DNA from: Shuttleworthia sp045545575 | Lineage (GTDB): Bacteria > Bacillota > Clostridia > Lachnospirales > Lachnospiraceae | Direction of reading: 5' to 3' | Assembly (NCBI GenBank): GCA_045545575.1 | Contig: JAZQBE010000049.1 | Coordinates: 1 to 21,723 of the forward strand | DNA length: 21,723 bases | In this document: in pieces, positions 12,675-21,485 of the stretch | Numbering within the stretch: position 1 is the first letter of the stretch | Layout of the letters: the number at the start of each line of letters is the position of its first letter | Position numbers and translations under genes: made by a program | The notes under the pieces: model-generated | Seen by the model: only the letters and a program-made list of their open reading frames with translations | Told to the model about the DNA's origin: nothing | The model's database searches: none

Positions 12675-13436
12675 TTACGCCTCGGCGATCTCTTTTGCAA
12701 GGTTCCGGTAACTCTCCGCTCCCGTGGACCGGCTGTCGTACAGGTGAATCGGCAGTCCGTGGGACGGTGCTTCTGCCAGACGCACGTTCCTCGGAATCAC
12801 GGTGTTGTAAATCTTCGCCTGCAGATTCTCGCGGACTGTCGCGACGACATCCGCCGCCAGGTTCGTCCGGGCGTCATACATCGTAAACACGACCCCGTTG
12901 ATTTCCAGCTTGTCATTCAGCCGGTCATGCACCAGCTCGACGGTGTGCAGCAGCTGGCTGATTCCCTCCAGCGCATAATACTCACACTGAATCGGCACCA
13001 GGATGCTGTCGGCCGTCGTCATCGCGTTGACCGTCAGCATGTTCAAGGACGGCGGGCAGTCGATCATGATGAAATCAAAATCATCCCGCACATAGTCGAC
13101 GGCATTGCGAAGAATATACTCCTTGTCACTGATGCCCAGCAGTTCGATCTCCGCTCCGGCCAGATTGACATTCGAAGGGATCAGCGTCAGGTGCTCCACC
13201 TTCTCCACCGGAACCAGGCACTCCTGAATCCCGCACTCTCCGATCATCAGCTCATAGACCGTGTTCTCCACTTCATCCTTATCGACACCCAAACCGCTGG
13301 TTGAATTCCCCTGCGGATCCAGATCGATCAAAAGAACTTCCTTCCCCAGCTCAGCAAGACAGGCAGAAAGATTAATAGCAGTTGTGGTTTTGCCAACACC
13401 GCCCTTCTGATTGGCGATCGCAATAATCTGACCCAT
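12675..13436 (-). CDS. parA: ParA/Soj chromosome-partitioning ATPase
   Basis: A 253-residue ParA ATPase that works with ParB in origin segregation. The deviant Walker A is KGGVGKTT (10-17), Walker A' is LLIDLDPQGNST, and Walker B is FIMIDCPPSL. ATG 13436 is chosen because MGQIIAIANQKGG is the normal ParA start and GGAGG lies six bases upstream; the extension to 13478 runs through a parS site. The promoter and parS site immediately upstream suggest control by ParB. Confidence 0.97.
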   Translation of the reverse strand: MGQIIAIANQKGGVGKTTTAINLSACLAELGKEVLLIDLDPQGNSTSGLGVDKDEVENTVYELMIGECGIQECLVPVEKVEHLTLIPSNVNLAGAEIELLGISDKEYILRNAVDYVRDDFDFIMIDCPPSLNMLTVNAMTTADSILVPIQCEYYALEGISQLLHTVELVHDRLNDKLEINGVVFTMYDARTNLAADVVATVRENLQAKIYNTVIPRNVRLAEAPSHGLPIHLYDSRSTGAESYRNLAKEIAEA

Positions 13437-13460
13437 ATACTTCCTCCATGAATGTGACCA

Positions 13461-13476
13461 TGTTTCACGTGAAACC
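13461..13476. promoter_or_regulatory. parS site 1, in the parA leader
   Basis: TGTTTCACGTGAAACC, 15 of 16 matches to the consensus TGTTTCACGTGAAACA. It directly abuts the predicted parA -10 box and covers the expected start site. Confidence 0.92.
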
Positions 13477-13482
13477 ATTATA
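13477..13482 (-). promoter_or_regulatory. -10 box of the parA promoter
   Basis: A perfect TATAAT on the minus strand. The -35 at 17 bases (TGGGAA) is weak. The predicted start falls inside parS site 1, so ParB binding should affect parA expression. Confidence 0.6.
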
Positions 13483-13971
13483 CCCTATCCGGCAGGAAAT
13501 TCCCACGCCGTTATATAGCGTAGCGGCGACGAAAGCAATCGCATTGAGAGGCAATTGTTTTATCGAACTCTTCGCTTGCGGTGCTGCCGGTGAAGGTGTT
13601 TTTTGCCGGAACGCTCCCGCTCCGGCCCTCGCAGCAGTGAACTTGGATTCTAATGCAGCAGGCCATCGTCAGCAATCATTCATCTTCGCATCGCCTGATC
13701 ACGCTGTCTTCTTAGCGTCCCTTTCGTATTGAACATGCTGCAGCGGCGGACTGTGAAATCCATGCGACAGGCGTAAAGCGAACCATTGGCCAAAGGCGAG
13801 GAAGGCGCGAACATAGTGAAAGCCTCGGGAGCGTCTACCCAAAGGGGTGCGGAAGGCGTTCAGCGGACGCAGCTTTCAATAGGCGGCGCAGCGCCGACGA
13901 AGCCGACGCCTGTGAGCGTGCGCCCTCCGCTTGGCGAACAACAGGCGCTTCCACTTTCAAAATATAAAAAA
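13483..13971. other. Unassigned 489-base intergenic stretch
   Basis: Part of the 611-base gap between rsmG and parA. No convincing gene: plus-strand ORFs lack ribosome binding sites and look like random translation. Local stems include GCCGGA/TCCGGC near 13607-13632 and GGCGC/GCGCC near 13883-13893. The segment ~13780-13950 has a GC-rich, structured-RNA-like look, but I recognise no RNA family. Confidence 0.5.
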
Positions 13972-13987
13972 TGTTTCACGTGAAACA
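13972..13987. promoter_or_regulatory. parS site 2
   Basis: TGTTTCACGTGAAACA, a perfect match to the ParB/Spo0J consensus. It lies in the rsmG-parA gap. Confidence 0.97.
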
Positions 13988-14009
13988 TCCGCCACATCCG
14001 GCAAGACCA

Positions 14010-14025
14010 TGTTTCACGTGAAACA
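14010..14025. promoter_or_regulatory. parS site 3
   Basis: TGTTTCACGTGAAACA, a perfect match, 22 bases after site 2 and 62 bases downstream of the rsmG stop. Confidence 0.97.
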
Positions 14026-14087
14026 TTCCATTTCAAGTATTCAATTCAACAGCAGATAATGCGCCTGCTTAAAACGTTACGAATCAC

Positions 14088-14840
14088 TTACGCATGCAGC
14101 GGATCCTTTCCGGGAGTCCCCGCCTTCCTCGGATACTTCTTCGGCGTCGGCTGCATCTTTTCAATCACAATCAGTGACCGTCCGAAGGTCTCCCCATTTG
14201 GTGCAGTCCATGAATACGTCTCCACTTTGCGTATTTTTCCTCCCAGAAGGAAGATCGCGGTTTTTGCTTCTTCGAGTTCTCCCTGTACATCAGCTCCTTT
14301 GTATGCAACAAAATATCCGCCGGGTCTTACGAAGGGAAGGCACAGTTCTGCGAGGACACTCATCCGGGAGACGGCCCGCGCCAGGCACAGGTCCATGCGG
14401 TCGCGGTATTCGGGCTTCCGTCCAAGATCCTCGGCGCGTCCGTGAACCGCTGTCACACGGGAAAGACCGATGGCATCGGTTGTTTCCTGCAGGAAGTTTG
14501 TCCGTTTCTGGAGGGAGTCCGCCAGTACCACATTCCATTTCGGATACCGGATCTTCAGCGGAATCCCGGGGATCCCGGCGCCGGTTCCGACGTCGATCAC
14601 GGAGATCGCATCCTCTGCGGCAGAAAAACCCGTAAGATCCGCAAACACCCGGGACAGTTCGAAGCTGTCGATGAAGTGCTTGTCGATCACTTCCGAAAAA
14701 TCGGTGATGGCCGTCAGATTCATGTATTTGTTGGCTTCCACCAGCCGTTCATAGTAGGAGAGCAGCTGGGCTTCCTGAAGGGGTTCCAGCTGAAAGGCTT
14801 CCAGCCGCTGGTGCAGCTGAAGGGCGAGATCATTGCTCAT
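14088..14840 (-). CDS. rsmG: 16S rRNA m7G527 methyltransferase RsmG (GidB)
   Basis: A 250-residue SAM-dependent enzyme that methylates G527 of 16S rRNA. Family marks are the NLTAITD segment (41-47), DKHFIDSF (53-60) and the SAM site VIDVGTGAGIPG (81-92). Later RAEDLGRKP and LARAVSRM are typical. ATG 14840 is chosen: AAGGAA lies eight bases upstream, and the in-frame extension to 15116 is a shadow of mnmG. It starts 19 bases after mnmG, so the two are probably one operon. Confidence 0.95.
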   Translation of the reverse strand: MSNDLALQLHQRLEAFQLEPLQEAQLLSYYERLVEANKYMNLTAITDFSEVIDKHFIDSFELSRVFADLTGFSAAEDAISVIDVGTGAGIPGIPLKIRYPKWNVVLADSLQKRTNFLQETTDAIGLSRVTAVHGRAEDLGRKPEYRDRMDLCLARAVSRMSVLAELCLPFVRPGGYFVAYKGADVQGELEEAKTAIFLLGGKIRKVETYSWTAPNGETFGRSLIVIEKMQPTPKKYPRKAGTPGKDPLHA

Positions 14841-14859
14841 GGTTTGTTCCTTTGCTCTG

Positions 14860-16803
14860 TCATGCTTCGGCGGGGCGGCTTTCCCATTCCGGGTGGCTTT
14901 CCAGCCAGACCAGCAGCACCGAAATATCCGCGGGCGAAACGCCGCTGATGCGGGAGGCCTGTCCGATGTTTTCCGGCGCGAGGGCGGCCAGCTTCTGCCG
15001 GGCCTCCAGACGCAGGCCGGCGATGTCGCCGTAGGGAATGTCGGGCGCGAGCCGGCGGCGTTCAATCCGCAGGAATTCCGCAACCTGTTTTTCCTGCCGC
15101 TGGATGTATCCCTCATACTTGATCTGGATATTGATCTGCTCGGCGGCGTCCGCAGAGACCGCCGGCCGGCCGGGATCGACGGGCGCGAGCATCTCGTACG
15201 ACAGTTCCGGGCGGCGGATCAGCTCGACAAGGGACGTCCCTCCGCCGATGGGGGTGGAGCCGTGCTCTTCGAGCAAAGAGAGTACCTCCGGGTTCGGTCC
15301 GACGAAGACGGTGCGCAGGCGGGCCAGCTCGTCCTCGATCTGCCGCTGCTTTTCACAGACACGGCGATAGCGCACTTCGCTGATCAGACCGATGTCGAAT
15401 CCGATGGGCGTCAGGCGCAGATCGGCATTGTCCTGTCGGAGCAGCAGCCGGTACTCGGCGCGGGCCGTCATCATCCGGTAGGGCTCGTGGCTTTCCTTTG
15501 TCACGAGGTCGTCAATGAGTACGCCGATGTAGGCCTGGGAGCGGGTCAGAACCACGGGCTCTTTGCTCTGCAGAAGCCGGGCGGCGTTGATGCCGGCCAT
15601 CAGTCCCTGGGCGGCGGCTTCCTCGTAGCCGCTGCTGCCGTTGAACTGGCCGGCGGCGAAAAGGCCGCGGATGTGCTTGAATTCCAGGGACGGTTTCAGC
15701 TGGTTCGCGGGGATGCAGTCGTACTCGATGGCGTAGGCGTTGCGGACGATCTTTGCGTGCTCGAGTCCGGGGATGGTGTGGTAAAAGGCTTCCTGTACAT
15801 CCTCCGGCATCGAACTGCTGGCGCCGGAGATGTACATCTCATTCGTGTAGGCGCCCTCCGGCTCGACGAAGAGCTGATGCCGGTCCTTATCCGCGAAGCG
15901 CACCACCTTGTCCTCAATGGAGGGGCAGTAGCGGGGACCGGTCCCTTCGATCACGCCGGCGTAGAGGGGAGAGCGGTGCAGGTTCTCCCGGAGGATCCGG
16001 TGGGTCTCTTCGTTGGTATAGGTGAGATAGCAGGAGACCTGTTCCTTCTGGATGCTTTCGGGATCCGTCGTGAAGGAGAAGGGGACGATGCGCTCGTCGC
16101 CCTTCTGCTCGGTCATCTTCGAGAAGTCGATGCTGCGGCGGTCGATGCGGGCGGGCGTCCCCGTCTTGAAGCGGACGGTGGCGATGCCGGTTTTCTCGAG
16201 GGAGTCCGTCAGGCTGTTGGCAGCCTTCAGTCCGTTCGGGCCGGTGTATTCGATCACGTCGCCGTACAGACAGCGGGCGCGCAGATAGGTCCCGGTGCAG
16301 AGAATGACCGCCCGGGCAAGGTACACCGCGCCGGAAATGGTCTGCACCCCGATGATGCGCTGGCTGCCGGCGGAGCGGGTTTCGTCTTCCGCATCGTCCG
16401 GCTCTGTCAGAAGGGCAGTGACTTCCGCCTGGCGCAGGGTCAGGTGATCCGTCTCCTGCAGGGTCCTGCGCATGGAGAGGGAGTACATCGCCTTGTCGGC
16501 CTGGGCGCGCAGCGAGTGGACCGCCGGTCCCTTGGAGGCGTTCAGCATCCGGGACTGCAGAAAGGTCTTGTCGATGTTGATGCCCATCTGTCCGCCGAGG
16601 GCGTCGATCTCGCGGACCAGGTGGCCCTTCGACGTCCCGCCGATGTTGGGATTGCAGGGCATCATGGCGACGCTGTCCATGCTCAGGGTGAAGAGGATGG
16701 TCTCCATCCCGAGCCTTGCGGCGGCAAGGGCGGCCTCGCAGCCGGCGTGTCCCGCGCCGACGATCACGACGTCGTATGAAAATGTGGTCTTGTCAATATT
16801 CAT
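14860..16803 (-). CDS. mnmG: tRNA uridine-5-carboxymethylaminomethyl enzyme MnmG (GidA)
   Basis: A 647-residue FAD protein that, with MnmE, modifies the wobble uridine of several tRNAs. The FAD-binding GAGHAG is at 16-21; PCNPNIGGTSKGHLVREIDA (49-68) is the family signature and GGQMG follows. The C-terminal helical region ends normally (ISGVSPADISVLLVWLE). The start at 16803 gives the usual N-terminus, but no clear ribosome binding site is seen; the mnmE stop is only 16 bases upstream, so translation may be coupled. Length is normal for the family. Confidence 0.97.
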   Translation of the reverse strand: MNIDKTTFSYDVVIVGAGHAGCEAALAAARLGMETILFTLSMDSVAMMPCNPNIGGTSKGHLVREIDALGGQMGINIDKTFLQSRMLNASKGPAVHSLRAQADKAMYSLSMRRTLQETDHLTLRQAEVTALLTEPDDAEDETRSAGSQRIIGVQTISGAVYLARAVILCTGTYLRARCLYGDVIEYTGPNGLKAANSLTDSLEKTGIATVRFKTGTPARIDRRSIDFSKMTEQKGDERIVPFSFTTDPESIQKEQVSCYLTYTNEETHRILRENLHRSPLYAGVIEGTGPRYCPSIEDKVVRFADKDRHQLFVEPEGAYTNEMYISGASSSMPEDVQEAFYHTIPGLEHAKIVRNAYAIEYDCIPANQLKPSLEFKHIRGLFAAGQFNGSSGYEEAAAQGLMAGINAARLLQSKEPVVLTRSQAYIGVLIDDLVTKESHEPYRMMTARAEYRLLLRQDNADLRLTPIGFDIGLISEVRYRRVCEKQRQIEDELARLRTVFVGPNPEVLSLLEEHGSTPIGGGTSLVELIRRPELSYEMLAPVDPGRPAVSADAAEQINIQIKYEGYIQRQEKQVAEFLRIERRRLAPDIPYGDIAGLRLEARQKLAALAPENIGQASRISGVSPADISVLLVWLESHPEWESRPAEA

Positions 16804-16819
16804 AAAGCGATTCTAATTT

Positions 16820-18184
16820 CTATTTTCCGACACAGAAATTTGCAAAGATCGTGTTCGCCAGTTCTTCCTCGACGGCCTCGCCTAAAATGCGCCCGAGGGC
16901 GGTGTAGCTGTCGGTCAGATCGATCATCAGCACGTCCTCGGGCATGCCGGCATCGATGCCTTCGACGACCATGGACAGACTGTTTTTCGCGGCCAGCAGC
17001 GCGGCGAGATGCCGGGGGTTGGTGACCACGTAATCCTCCTCCGACAGGGCGGAAGAGGAATAGGCCTTTTTGCGGATGGCGCTGCGCAGAAGGTCGAGGC
17101 CTTCACCGGTGGATGCCGAGATCGAAATGATCTCCCCGTAAAAACCGGCGGCGAGCTCCTCCTCCGAGAGGACCGGCTCCAGGTCCTGTTTGTTGCGCAC
17201 CAGGAGCGTGCGCTTCGGATCGGCTTCGGCGAGCATCTGCCGTTCTTCCTCGGTCAGCGGTTCAGACGCGTCGACTAAAAAGAGCAGCAGCGACGCTTCC
17301 TGCATGGTGCGGCGGCTTCGCTCGACGCCGATCTTTTCCACGACGTCCATGGATTCGCGCAGGCCGGCGGTGTCGACTAAGCGCAGCGTGACGTCGCCGA
17401 CGTTGACGGTCTCTTCGATGAGATCGCGGGTGGTTCCGGCGATGTCGGTGACGATGGCCCGCTCCCGGCCGGCAAGAGCGTTTAATAAGGAAGATTTCCC
17501 GACGTTCGGACGGCCGATGATGGCGGTGTAGATGCCTTCGCGGATCCGCTGTCCGTCGTCGGCGCTTTCGATCTTTCGGTCAAGCCACGCCATCCATCCC
17601 TCACAGCGCGTCCGGAAGGCGGGAAGAAATTCGTCCAGATCGAAGTGTTCCGGATCGTCTAAGGAGGCTTCGACGAAGGCGCGGTCCAAAAGCATCTCTT
17701 CCCGGATCCGGCGCAGTTCGTCTCCCCAGAGACCGGACAGCTGCTGCTGTGCGTTGGAGAGCATCCGGTCGTTCTGGGAACGGATGACGTCCATGACGGC
17801 TTCGGCCTGGGAGAGATCCATGCGGCCGTTTAAGAAGGCACGTTTGGAAAACTCGCCGGGGTCGGCAGGGCGGATTCCGCAGCGGAACAGGGCTTCGAGG
17901 ATGCGCTGCAGCACCAGCATGCCGCCGTGGCACTGGATTTCGACGACGTCCTCGCCGGTATAGGAATGGGGTGCGCGAAAGACTAAGACGATGGCTTCGT
18001 CGATCCGCTGGCCGGCTTCGCGGATGATCCCGTAACGGAAGCTGTTGGCGGGCAGATCGCGCAGCGCGGCCGAGCCGAAGAAGAGTCCGTCGCAGACGGC
18101 AACGGCGTCCGGTCCGCTGACGCGGATGATGCCGATGCCGGCGCTGGCGGCGGCGGTCGAGATGGCGGCAATGGTATCCGGCAT
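16820..18184 (-). CDS. mnmE: tRNA modification GTPase MnmE (TrmE)
   Basis: A 454-residue GTPase partner of MnmG. The N-terminal formyl-tetrahydrofolate-binding domain (to ~120) is followed by a helical domain. The inserted G domain starts at GRPNVGKS (224-231), with GTTRD for switch I, DTAGLRES for G3 and NKQD for G4. It ends with F-C-V-G-K, where the conserved Cys is the C-terminal motif of the family. The ATG at 18184 has AAAGGAA upstream at a rather long distance. khpB lies 128 bases upstream with a strong hairpin between. Confidence 0.97.
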   Translation of the reverse strand: MPDTIAAISTAAASAGIGIIRVSGPDAVAVCDGLFFGSAALRDLPANSFRYGIIREAGQRIDEAIVLVFRAPHSYTGEDVVEIQCHGGMLVLQRILEALFRCGIRPADPGEFSKRAFLNGRMDLSQAEAVMDVIRSQNDRMLSNAQQQLSGLWGDELRRIREEMLLDRAFVEASLDDPEHFDLDEFLPAFRTRCEGWMAWLDRKIESADDGQRIREGIYTAIIGRPNVGKSSLLNALAGRERAIVTDIAGTTRDLIEETVNVGDVTLRLVDTAGLRESMDVVEKIGVERSRRTMQEASLLLFLVDASEPLTEEERQMLAEADPKRTLLVRNKQDLEPVLSEEELAAGFYGEIISISASTGEGLDLLRSAIRKKAYSSSALSEEDYVVTNPRHLAALLAAKNSLSMVVEGIDAGMPEDVLMIDLTDSYTALGRILGEAVEEELANTIFANFCVGK

Positions 18185-18201
18185 GTCCAGAGGTTTCCTT
18201 T

Positions 18202-18254
18202 CCTGTACAGGATCGGCCCGGGAACATCCCTTTCTGGTTCGTTCCCGGGCCGGT
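18202..18254 (-). repeat. Strong hairpin between khpB and mnmE
   Basis: CGGCCCGGGAAC (18214-18225) and GTTCCCGGGCCG (18241-18252) are perfect 12-base arms with a 15-base loop. The palindrome CCTGTACAGG (18202-18211) follows on the minus strand. No U tract is present, so it may be a processing or stability element rather than a terminator. Confidence 0.7.
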
Positions 18255-18312
18255 CATGGTTCAAAGCGGCGCGGCCCGCGCGCAGGAAAGCGCAACAGCC
18301 GTTCGTTCCGTT

Positions 18313-19110
18313 TTATTTTAAGGTGATGACCACGTAGCGGTAGGGCTCTTCGCCTTCGCTGTGGGTGTCGACAGCGTCGTCCGCCTGGAGCGCGGTGTGG
18401 ATGATGCGGCGCTCGAAGGGATTCATGGGCTCAAGGTCCACGGAACGGCCGGTGCGCTTAGCCTTCGCCGCCATGTTGCGGGCGAGGTTCTCAAGGGTTT
18501 CCTGACGGCGGCGGCGATAGTCCTCGGTGTCCACTTTGACGCGGACGTAGCCGTCTAAGTGACGGTTGGTCACAAGGCTGGTCAGATACTGGACAGCATC
18601 GAGGGTCTGTCCGCGCTTGCCGATGATCACGCCCATCTGGGGACCGGAGAGGTCGATGTTCATCGACTGCTCTTCTTCGTCATATTCGCATTCGATGGTC
18701 ACGTCCATGTTCATCGCGGCAAACATGTCGGCAAGAAATTCGCCGGCGGCTTCCGCGGCAGCGTCGAGCTGCTCGGGCGTGTTGGTCTTGTCGCCTTTTT
18801 TGATCTTTTCGGCCGGCGCTTCCGTCGGGGCGGTGATTTCTTCCCGGGGCGCAGCGGCTTCCGCGGCGGGCGCGGCGGCTGTTTCGACGGCGGGTTCTTC
18901 CGCCTTCGGCGCTTCTTCCTTTGCGGGAGCGGCAGCCGGCTCGCCGAGGGCGACGCGGATGACGGCGTCCTTGCTGCCGAGACCTAAGAATCCGGCGCTG
19001 CCTTTTTCAACGACTTCATAGGTAATCTGGTCGCTGGTGATGCCTAACGCGATGGACGCGTTGGTGATGGCATCTTCCACCGTTTTTCCGGAAAAATTCG
19101 TATACTGCAT
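18313..19110 (-). CDS. khpB: RNA-binding protein KhpB/Jag
   Basis: A 265-residue protein with a Jag N-terminal domain (1-55, FSGKTVEDAI and GSAGFLGLGSKDAVIRV), an Ala/Glu/Pro-rich linker (~57-115), a KH domain with GVIIGKRGQTLDAVQYL (160-176) and a C-terminal R3H domain ending in RYVVITLK. KhpB binds RNA and affects cell division and elongation in relatives. The ATG at 19110 has AGGGAG upstream. It lies 15 bases after yidC, as is usual in Firmicutes. Confidence 0.95.
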   Translation of the reverse strand: MQYTNFSGKTVEDAITNASIALGITSDQITYEVVEKGSAGFLGLGSKDAVIRVALGEPAAAPAKEEAPKAEEPAVETAAAPAAEAAAPREEITAPTEAPAEKIKKGDKTNTPEQLDAAAEAAGEFLADMFAAMNMDVTIECEYDEEEQSMNIDLSGPQMGVIIGKRGQTLDAVQYLTSLVTNRHLDGYVRVKVDTEDYRRRRQETLENLARNMAAKAKRTGRSVDLEPMNPFERRIIHTALQADDAVDTHSEGEEPYRYVVITLK

Positions 19111-19125
19111 GATTCTTCTCCCTTC

Positions 19126-20403
19126 TTACTCGTCCTTGTCCGAAACGCTGCGGCGGCCTTCGTTGTAGTCGCGCACCAGGTTGGCTTTGGAGGCGAGACT
19201 TCCCTTGGCGGCGCGCTCACGGGCTTCCCGGGCGCGGTCTAACGCGTCGGCCTGCTCCTGGCTGATGCCGGCACGGGACGACAGCGATCCGTTTTTGGCA
19301 TTGGCGGTCGCGGCGGCATAGAAGTTGCGGCGCTCTCCGCGCTTGGCTGCCTTTTTGGCGGCTTTTTCTTTGTTCTTTTCGATCAGGGCATCCAGGTCGA
19401 TCCTGTCGAAGTGGCGGTTCAGGAAGTAGTTCTGCACGCCGCGGACAAGACCGCCGATGGCCCAGTACAGACCCAGACCGACGGGAACGGAGAAGCCGAT
19501 GACTAAGGACATCAGGGGCATCATCGTATTCATGGTCTTCATCTGCTGTTCCATCTGGCCTTCACCGCCGGATGTGGGCATGGTCTTGATCGTGATCAGC
19601 TGGAACAGGTAGTTGAGCAGCGGGATCGCGAGGGCGGCAATGAGCACGAGATAGCTCTTGGAGGCCCAGGCGTCCTTGATCTGGTTAAAGGGCGTATCGG
19701 AAATGTTCAGTCCGAAGAAGTAGTTCACCTTTGCCAGAGCGTTCTGGGTGGAGGTGACCAGATCCGTCAGCGCCGGGAAGGCTTCGCGGGTGCTGTCCCA
19801 GCCGCTTTCGGTCATCTTGTAGAGCACGTCGATGATGTAGTTGCCGACGGCTGTGGTGTCGGTCGAGGAAAAATCCACGGTCTGACCGCGCAGGTTCGCG
19901 GTGGTCACCAGGTTTTCCATGATGCCGGCGTAGCCTTCGGTACCCATAATGCCGGAGACAAGGTCCGTAAAGATGCCCTTCAGGTTCGTCAGGTACGCGG
20001 GCACGTTTAAGAACACGCGGTAAAGGGCGAACAGCGGAACAATCTGGATCAGCGACTGCAGGCAGGTACCGGTCATGGAGATGCCGTATTTATCGTACAG
20101 CTGCTGCTGTTCTTCCTGCTGCGCCATCATGGAGTCCTGGTCGCGGCGGCCTTTGTATTTCTTCGTGATTTCATCGAGTTCCGGCTTGATGCGGCGCTGC
20201 AGAGCAGAGGTTTTCTGCTGCATGTAGGTCAGCGGCATCATCAGCATGTAAAAGATAACCGTGAAAACGATGATGGATAATGCCACGTTCTGTGTGCCGA
20301 ACAGGGTGTGCATCAGGTTATACACCAGGTTCATCACCCAGCCGAGCACTTTGGCGATCGGTCCAAGGATCTGTCCCTGGTACTGCGTCATAACGACAAG
20401 CAT
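19126..20403 (-). CDS. yidC: Membrane protein insertase YidC (SpoIIIJ type)
   Basis: A 425-residue insertase that places proteins in the cytoplasmic membrane, with or without Sec. Visible membrane segments include 41-60 (ALSIIVFTVIFYMLMMPLTY), a second in the IQIVPLFALYRVF region, YLVLIAALAIPLLNYLF and MSLVIGFSVPVGLGLYWAIG. Arg/Lys-rich cytoplasmic loop and C-terminal tail are present. The long loop between the second and third segments is of the kind seen in Clostridia. No lipobox is seen at the N-terminus. The ATG at 20403 has AAGGAG five bases upstream. Confidence 0.96.
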   Translation of the reverse strand: MLVVMTQYQGQILGPIAKVLGWVMNLVYNLMHTLFGTQNVALSIIVFTVIFYMLMMPLTYMQQKTSALQRRIKPELDEITKKYKGRRDQDSMMAQQEEQQQLYDKYGISMTGTCLQSLIQIVPLFALYRVFLNVPAYLTNLKGIFTDLVSGIMGTEGYAGIMENLVTTANLRGQTVDFSSTDTTAVGNYIIDVLYKMTESGWDSTREAFPALTDLVTSTQNALAKVNYFFGLNISDTPFNQIKDAWASKSYLVLIAALAIPLLNYLFQLITIKTMPTSGGEGQMEQQMKTMNTMMPLMSLVIGFSVPVGLGLYWAIGGLVRGVQNYFLNRHFDRIDLDALIEKNKEKAAKKAAKRGERRNFYAAATANAKNGSLSSRAGISQEQADALDRAREARERAAKGSLASKANLVRDYNEGRRSVSDKDE

Positions 20404-20557
20404 AGTTTCTCCTTTTTATTCAATGAAAAGTATGATCTGTCGGGATCGGAATCTTCACGAAGAAGCGTGACGCGGCTTCAGGCGCCGCCGGGCAGAGCCG
20501 GCAGAGAGGAGACGGATATTCATCCGATAAGAATACGTGCAAGTATTGAATGTACAG

Positions 20558-20806
20558 TCAATGGCTGTTTGAAAACCGGATTTTCGGAAATTCTTCCGGC
20601 ACCGGATCGTACCCTCCATGAGAGAAGGGATTGCAGCGCAGAATGCGCCAGGCTGCCAGCAGGCTTCCTTTCAGGGCGCCGTGTTTTTCGATGGCTTCCA
20701 TGCCGTAGGCCGAACAGGTGGGGCAGTACGGGCAGTGAAACTGTTTTAGCGGCGAAAGGTACCGGCGGTACAGACGAATCAGGAATAACAGAAATTGCTT
20801 GATCAT
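20558..20806 (-). CDS. yidD: Membrane protein insertion efficiency factor YidD
   Basis: An 82-residue protein with an amphipathic N-terminus and the family motifs SPLKQFHCPYCPTCSAYG and RILRCNPFSHGGYDPVP. It assists YidC-dependent insertion. Its ATG overlaps the rnpA stop by four bases (ATGA), so translation is coupled. A 154-base gap with no gene separates it from yidC. Confidence 0.96.
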   Translation of the reverse strand: MIKQFLLFLIRLYRRYLSPLKQFHCPYCPTCSAYGMEAIEKHGALKGSLLAAWRILRCNPFSHGGYDPVPEEFPKIRFSNSH

Positions 20807-21153
20807 CCCTGCTCCTCGTTTTTGAGAAGATGATGCCGGAACAGCAGCCGCGTCACTTCTTCCCGCAATTCGTCGGAAGCAGCATCGGCGCTTCCTTCCC
20901 GCACCACGACGACCAGGTCGTAACCGGGGCGGATCGTCGGCAGAGCCAGGCGGAAGATTTCGCGCAGCCGGCGTTTGATCCGGTGACGGATGACGCTGTT
21001 GCCGACTTTTTTGCTGACGGAGACACCGACGCGCACCTTGTCCGTGCCGTTGGCCAGGGCGTAGAGCACCAGGTGGGCAGAAGCATGGGAGCGCCGGCCG
21101 CGGTATACGCGGCGGAAATCCTCGTTTTTAGGAATGGAATCCGGATTCTTCAT
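20803..21153 (-). CDS. rnpA: Ribonuclease P protein component
   Basis: A 116-residue basic protein that helps the RNase P RNA trim tRNA 5' ends. The signature RHRIKRRLREIFRL and the KKVGNSVIRHR segment are intact. I chose ATG 21153; a TTG directly before it is also in frame. Its ribosome binding site is weak (GAAGTAA). It lies between rpmH and yidD in the standard order. Confidence 0.95.
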   Translation of the reverse strand: MKNPDSIPKNEDFRRVYRGRRSHASAHLVLYALANGTDKVRVGVSVSKKVGNSVIRHRIKRRLREIFRLALPTIRPGYDLVVVVREGSADAASDELREEVTRLLFRHHLLKNEEQG

Positions 21154-21175
21154 CAATTACTTCATTTGTGCACGA

Positions 21176-21197
21176 AGGCCACGACGAATCGTGGCCT
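21176..21197 (-). promoter_or_regulatory. Hairpin between rpmH and rnpA
   Basis: AGGCCACGA, loop CGAA, TCGTGGCCT: a nine-base perfect stem 14 bases after the rpmH stop. With no U tract, it may protect the rpmH mRNA 3' end or give partial termination, since L34 is needed in far larger amounts than RnpA. Confidence 0.6.
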
Positions 21198-21210
21198 CCT
21201 TTACAATCCA

Positions 21211-21345
21211 TTACGCAGAAAGCTGCTTGCGGCCCTTCGCGCGGCGAGCGGCAAGAACCTTACGGCCGCCGGCGCTGCTCATGCGGGCACGAAAACCGTG
21301 AACACGGGCGCGCTGTTTGTTTTTCGGCTGAAATGTCATTTTCAT
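21211..21345 (-). CDS. rpmH: Ribosomal protein L34
   Basis: A 44-residue, very basic protein, MKMTFQPKNKQR to AKGRKQLSA, essentially the textbook L34 sequence. ATG 21345 has AAGGAGG nine bases upstream, so the in-frame extension to 21402 is not used. It heads the oriC-proximal operon. Confidence 0.98.
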   Translation of the reverse strand: MKMTFQPKNKQRARVHGFRARMSSAGGRKVLAARRAKGRKQLSA

Positions 21346-21371
21346 CGCAATACACCTCCTTATATCGTTGG

Positions 21372-21392
21372 TTTCGCGGATGATCCGCGAAA
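21372..21392 (-). promoter_or_regulatory. Hairpin in the rpmH leader
   Basis: TTTCGCGGAT, one base, ATCCGCGAAA: a 10-base perfect palindrome 26 bases upstream of the start codon and just before the ribosome binding site. It could act in mRNA stability or control. Confidence 0.6.
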
Positions 21393-21485
21393 GGCGTTTC
21401 AACCCGGAATCCGATAAGGCTTCTGATCTGCTTCATCGTTTATGATACGGGCATGAATGGTTATAAAATCCGACAGAACAAAACA

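Noticed and set aside
12046..12711. Plus-strand ORF across the parA-parB spacer that looks like a membrane protein
   Set aside because: Its Phe/Val/Leu/Cys runs come from the T/G-rich repeats; it starts inside parB antisense and has no ribosome binding site.
13786..13983. Plus-strand 65-codon ORF ending at parS site 2
   Set aside because: No ribosome binding site, low protein-likeness and overlap with parS; treated as non-coding.
14833..16779. Long plus-strand ORF of 648 codons
   Set aside because: It is antisense to mnmG, whose motifs and length are unmistakable; the plus frame is a GC-rich shadow with no family features.
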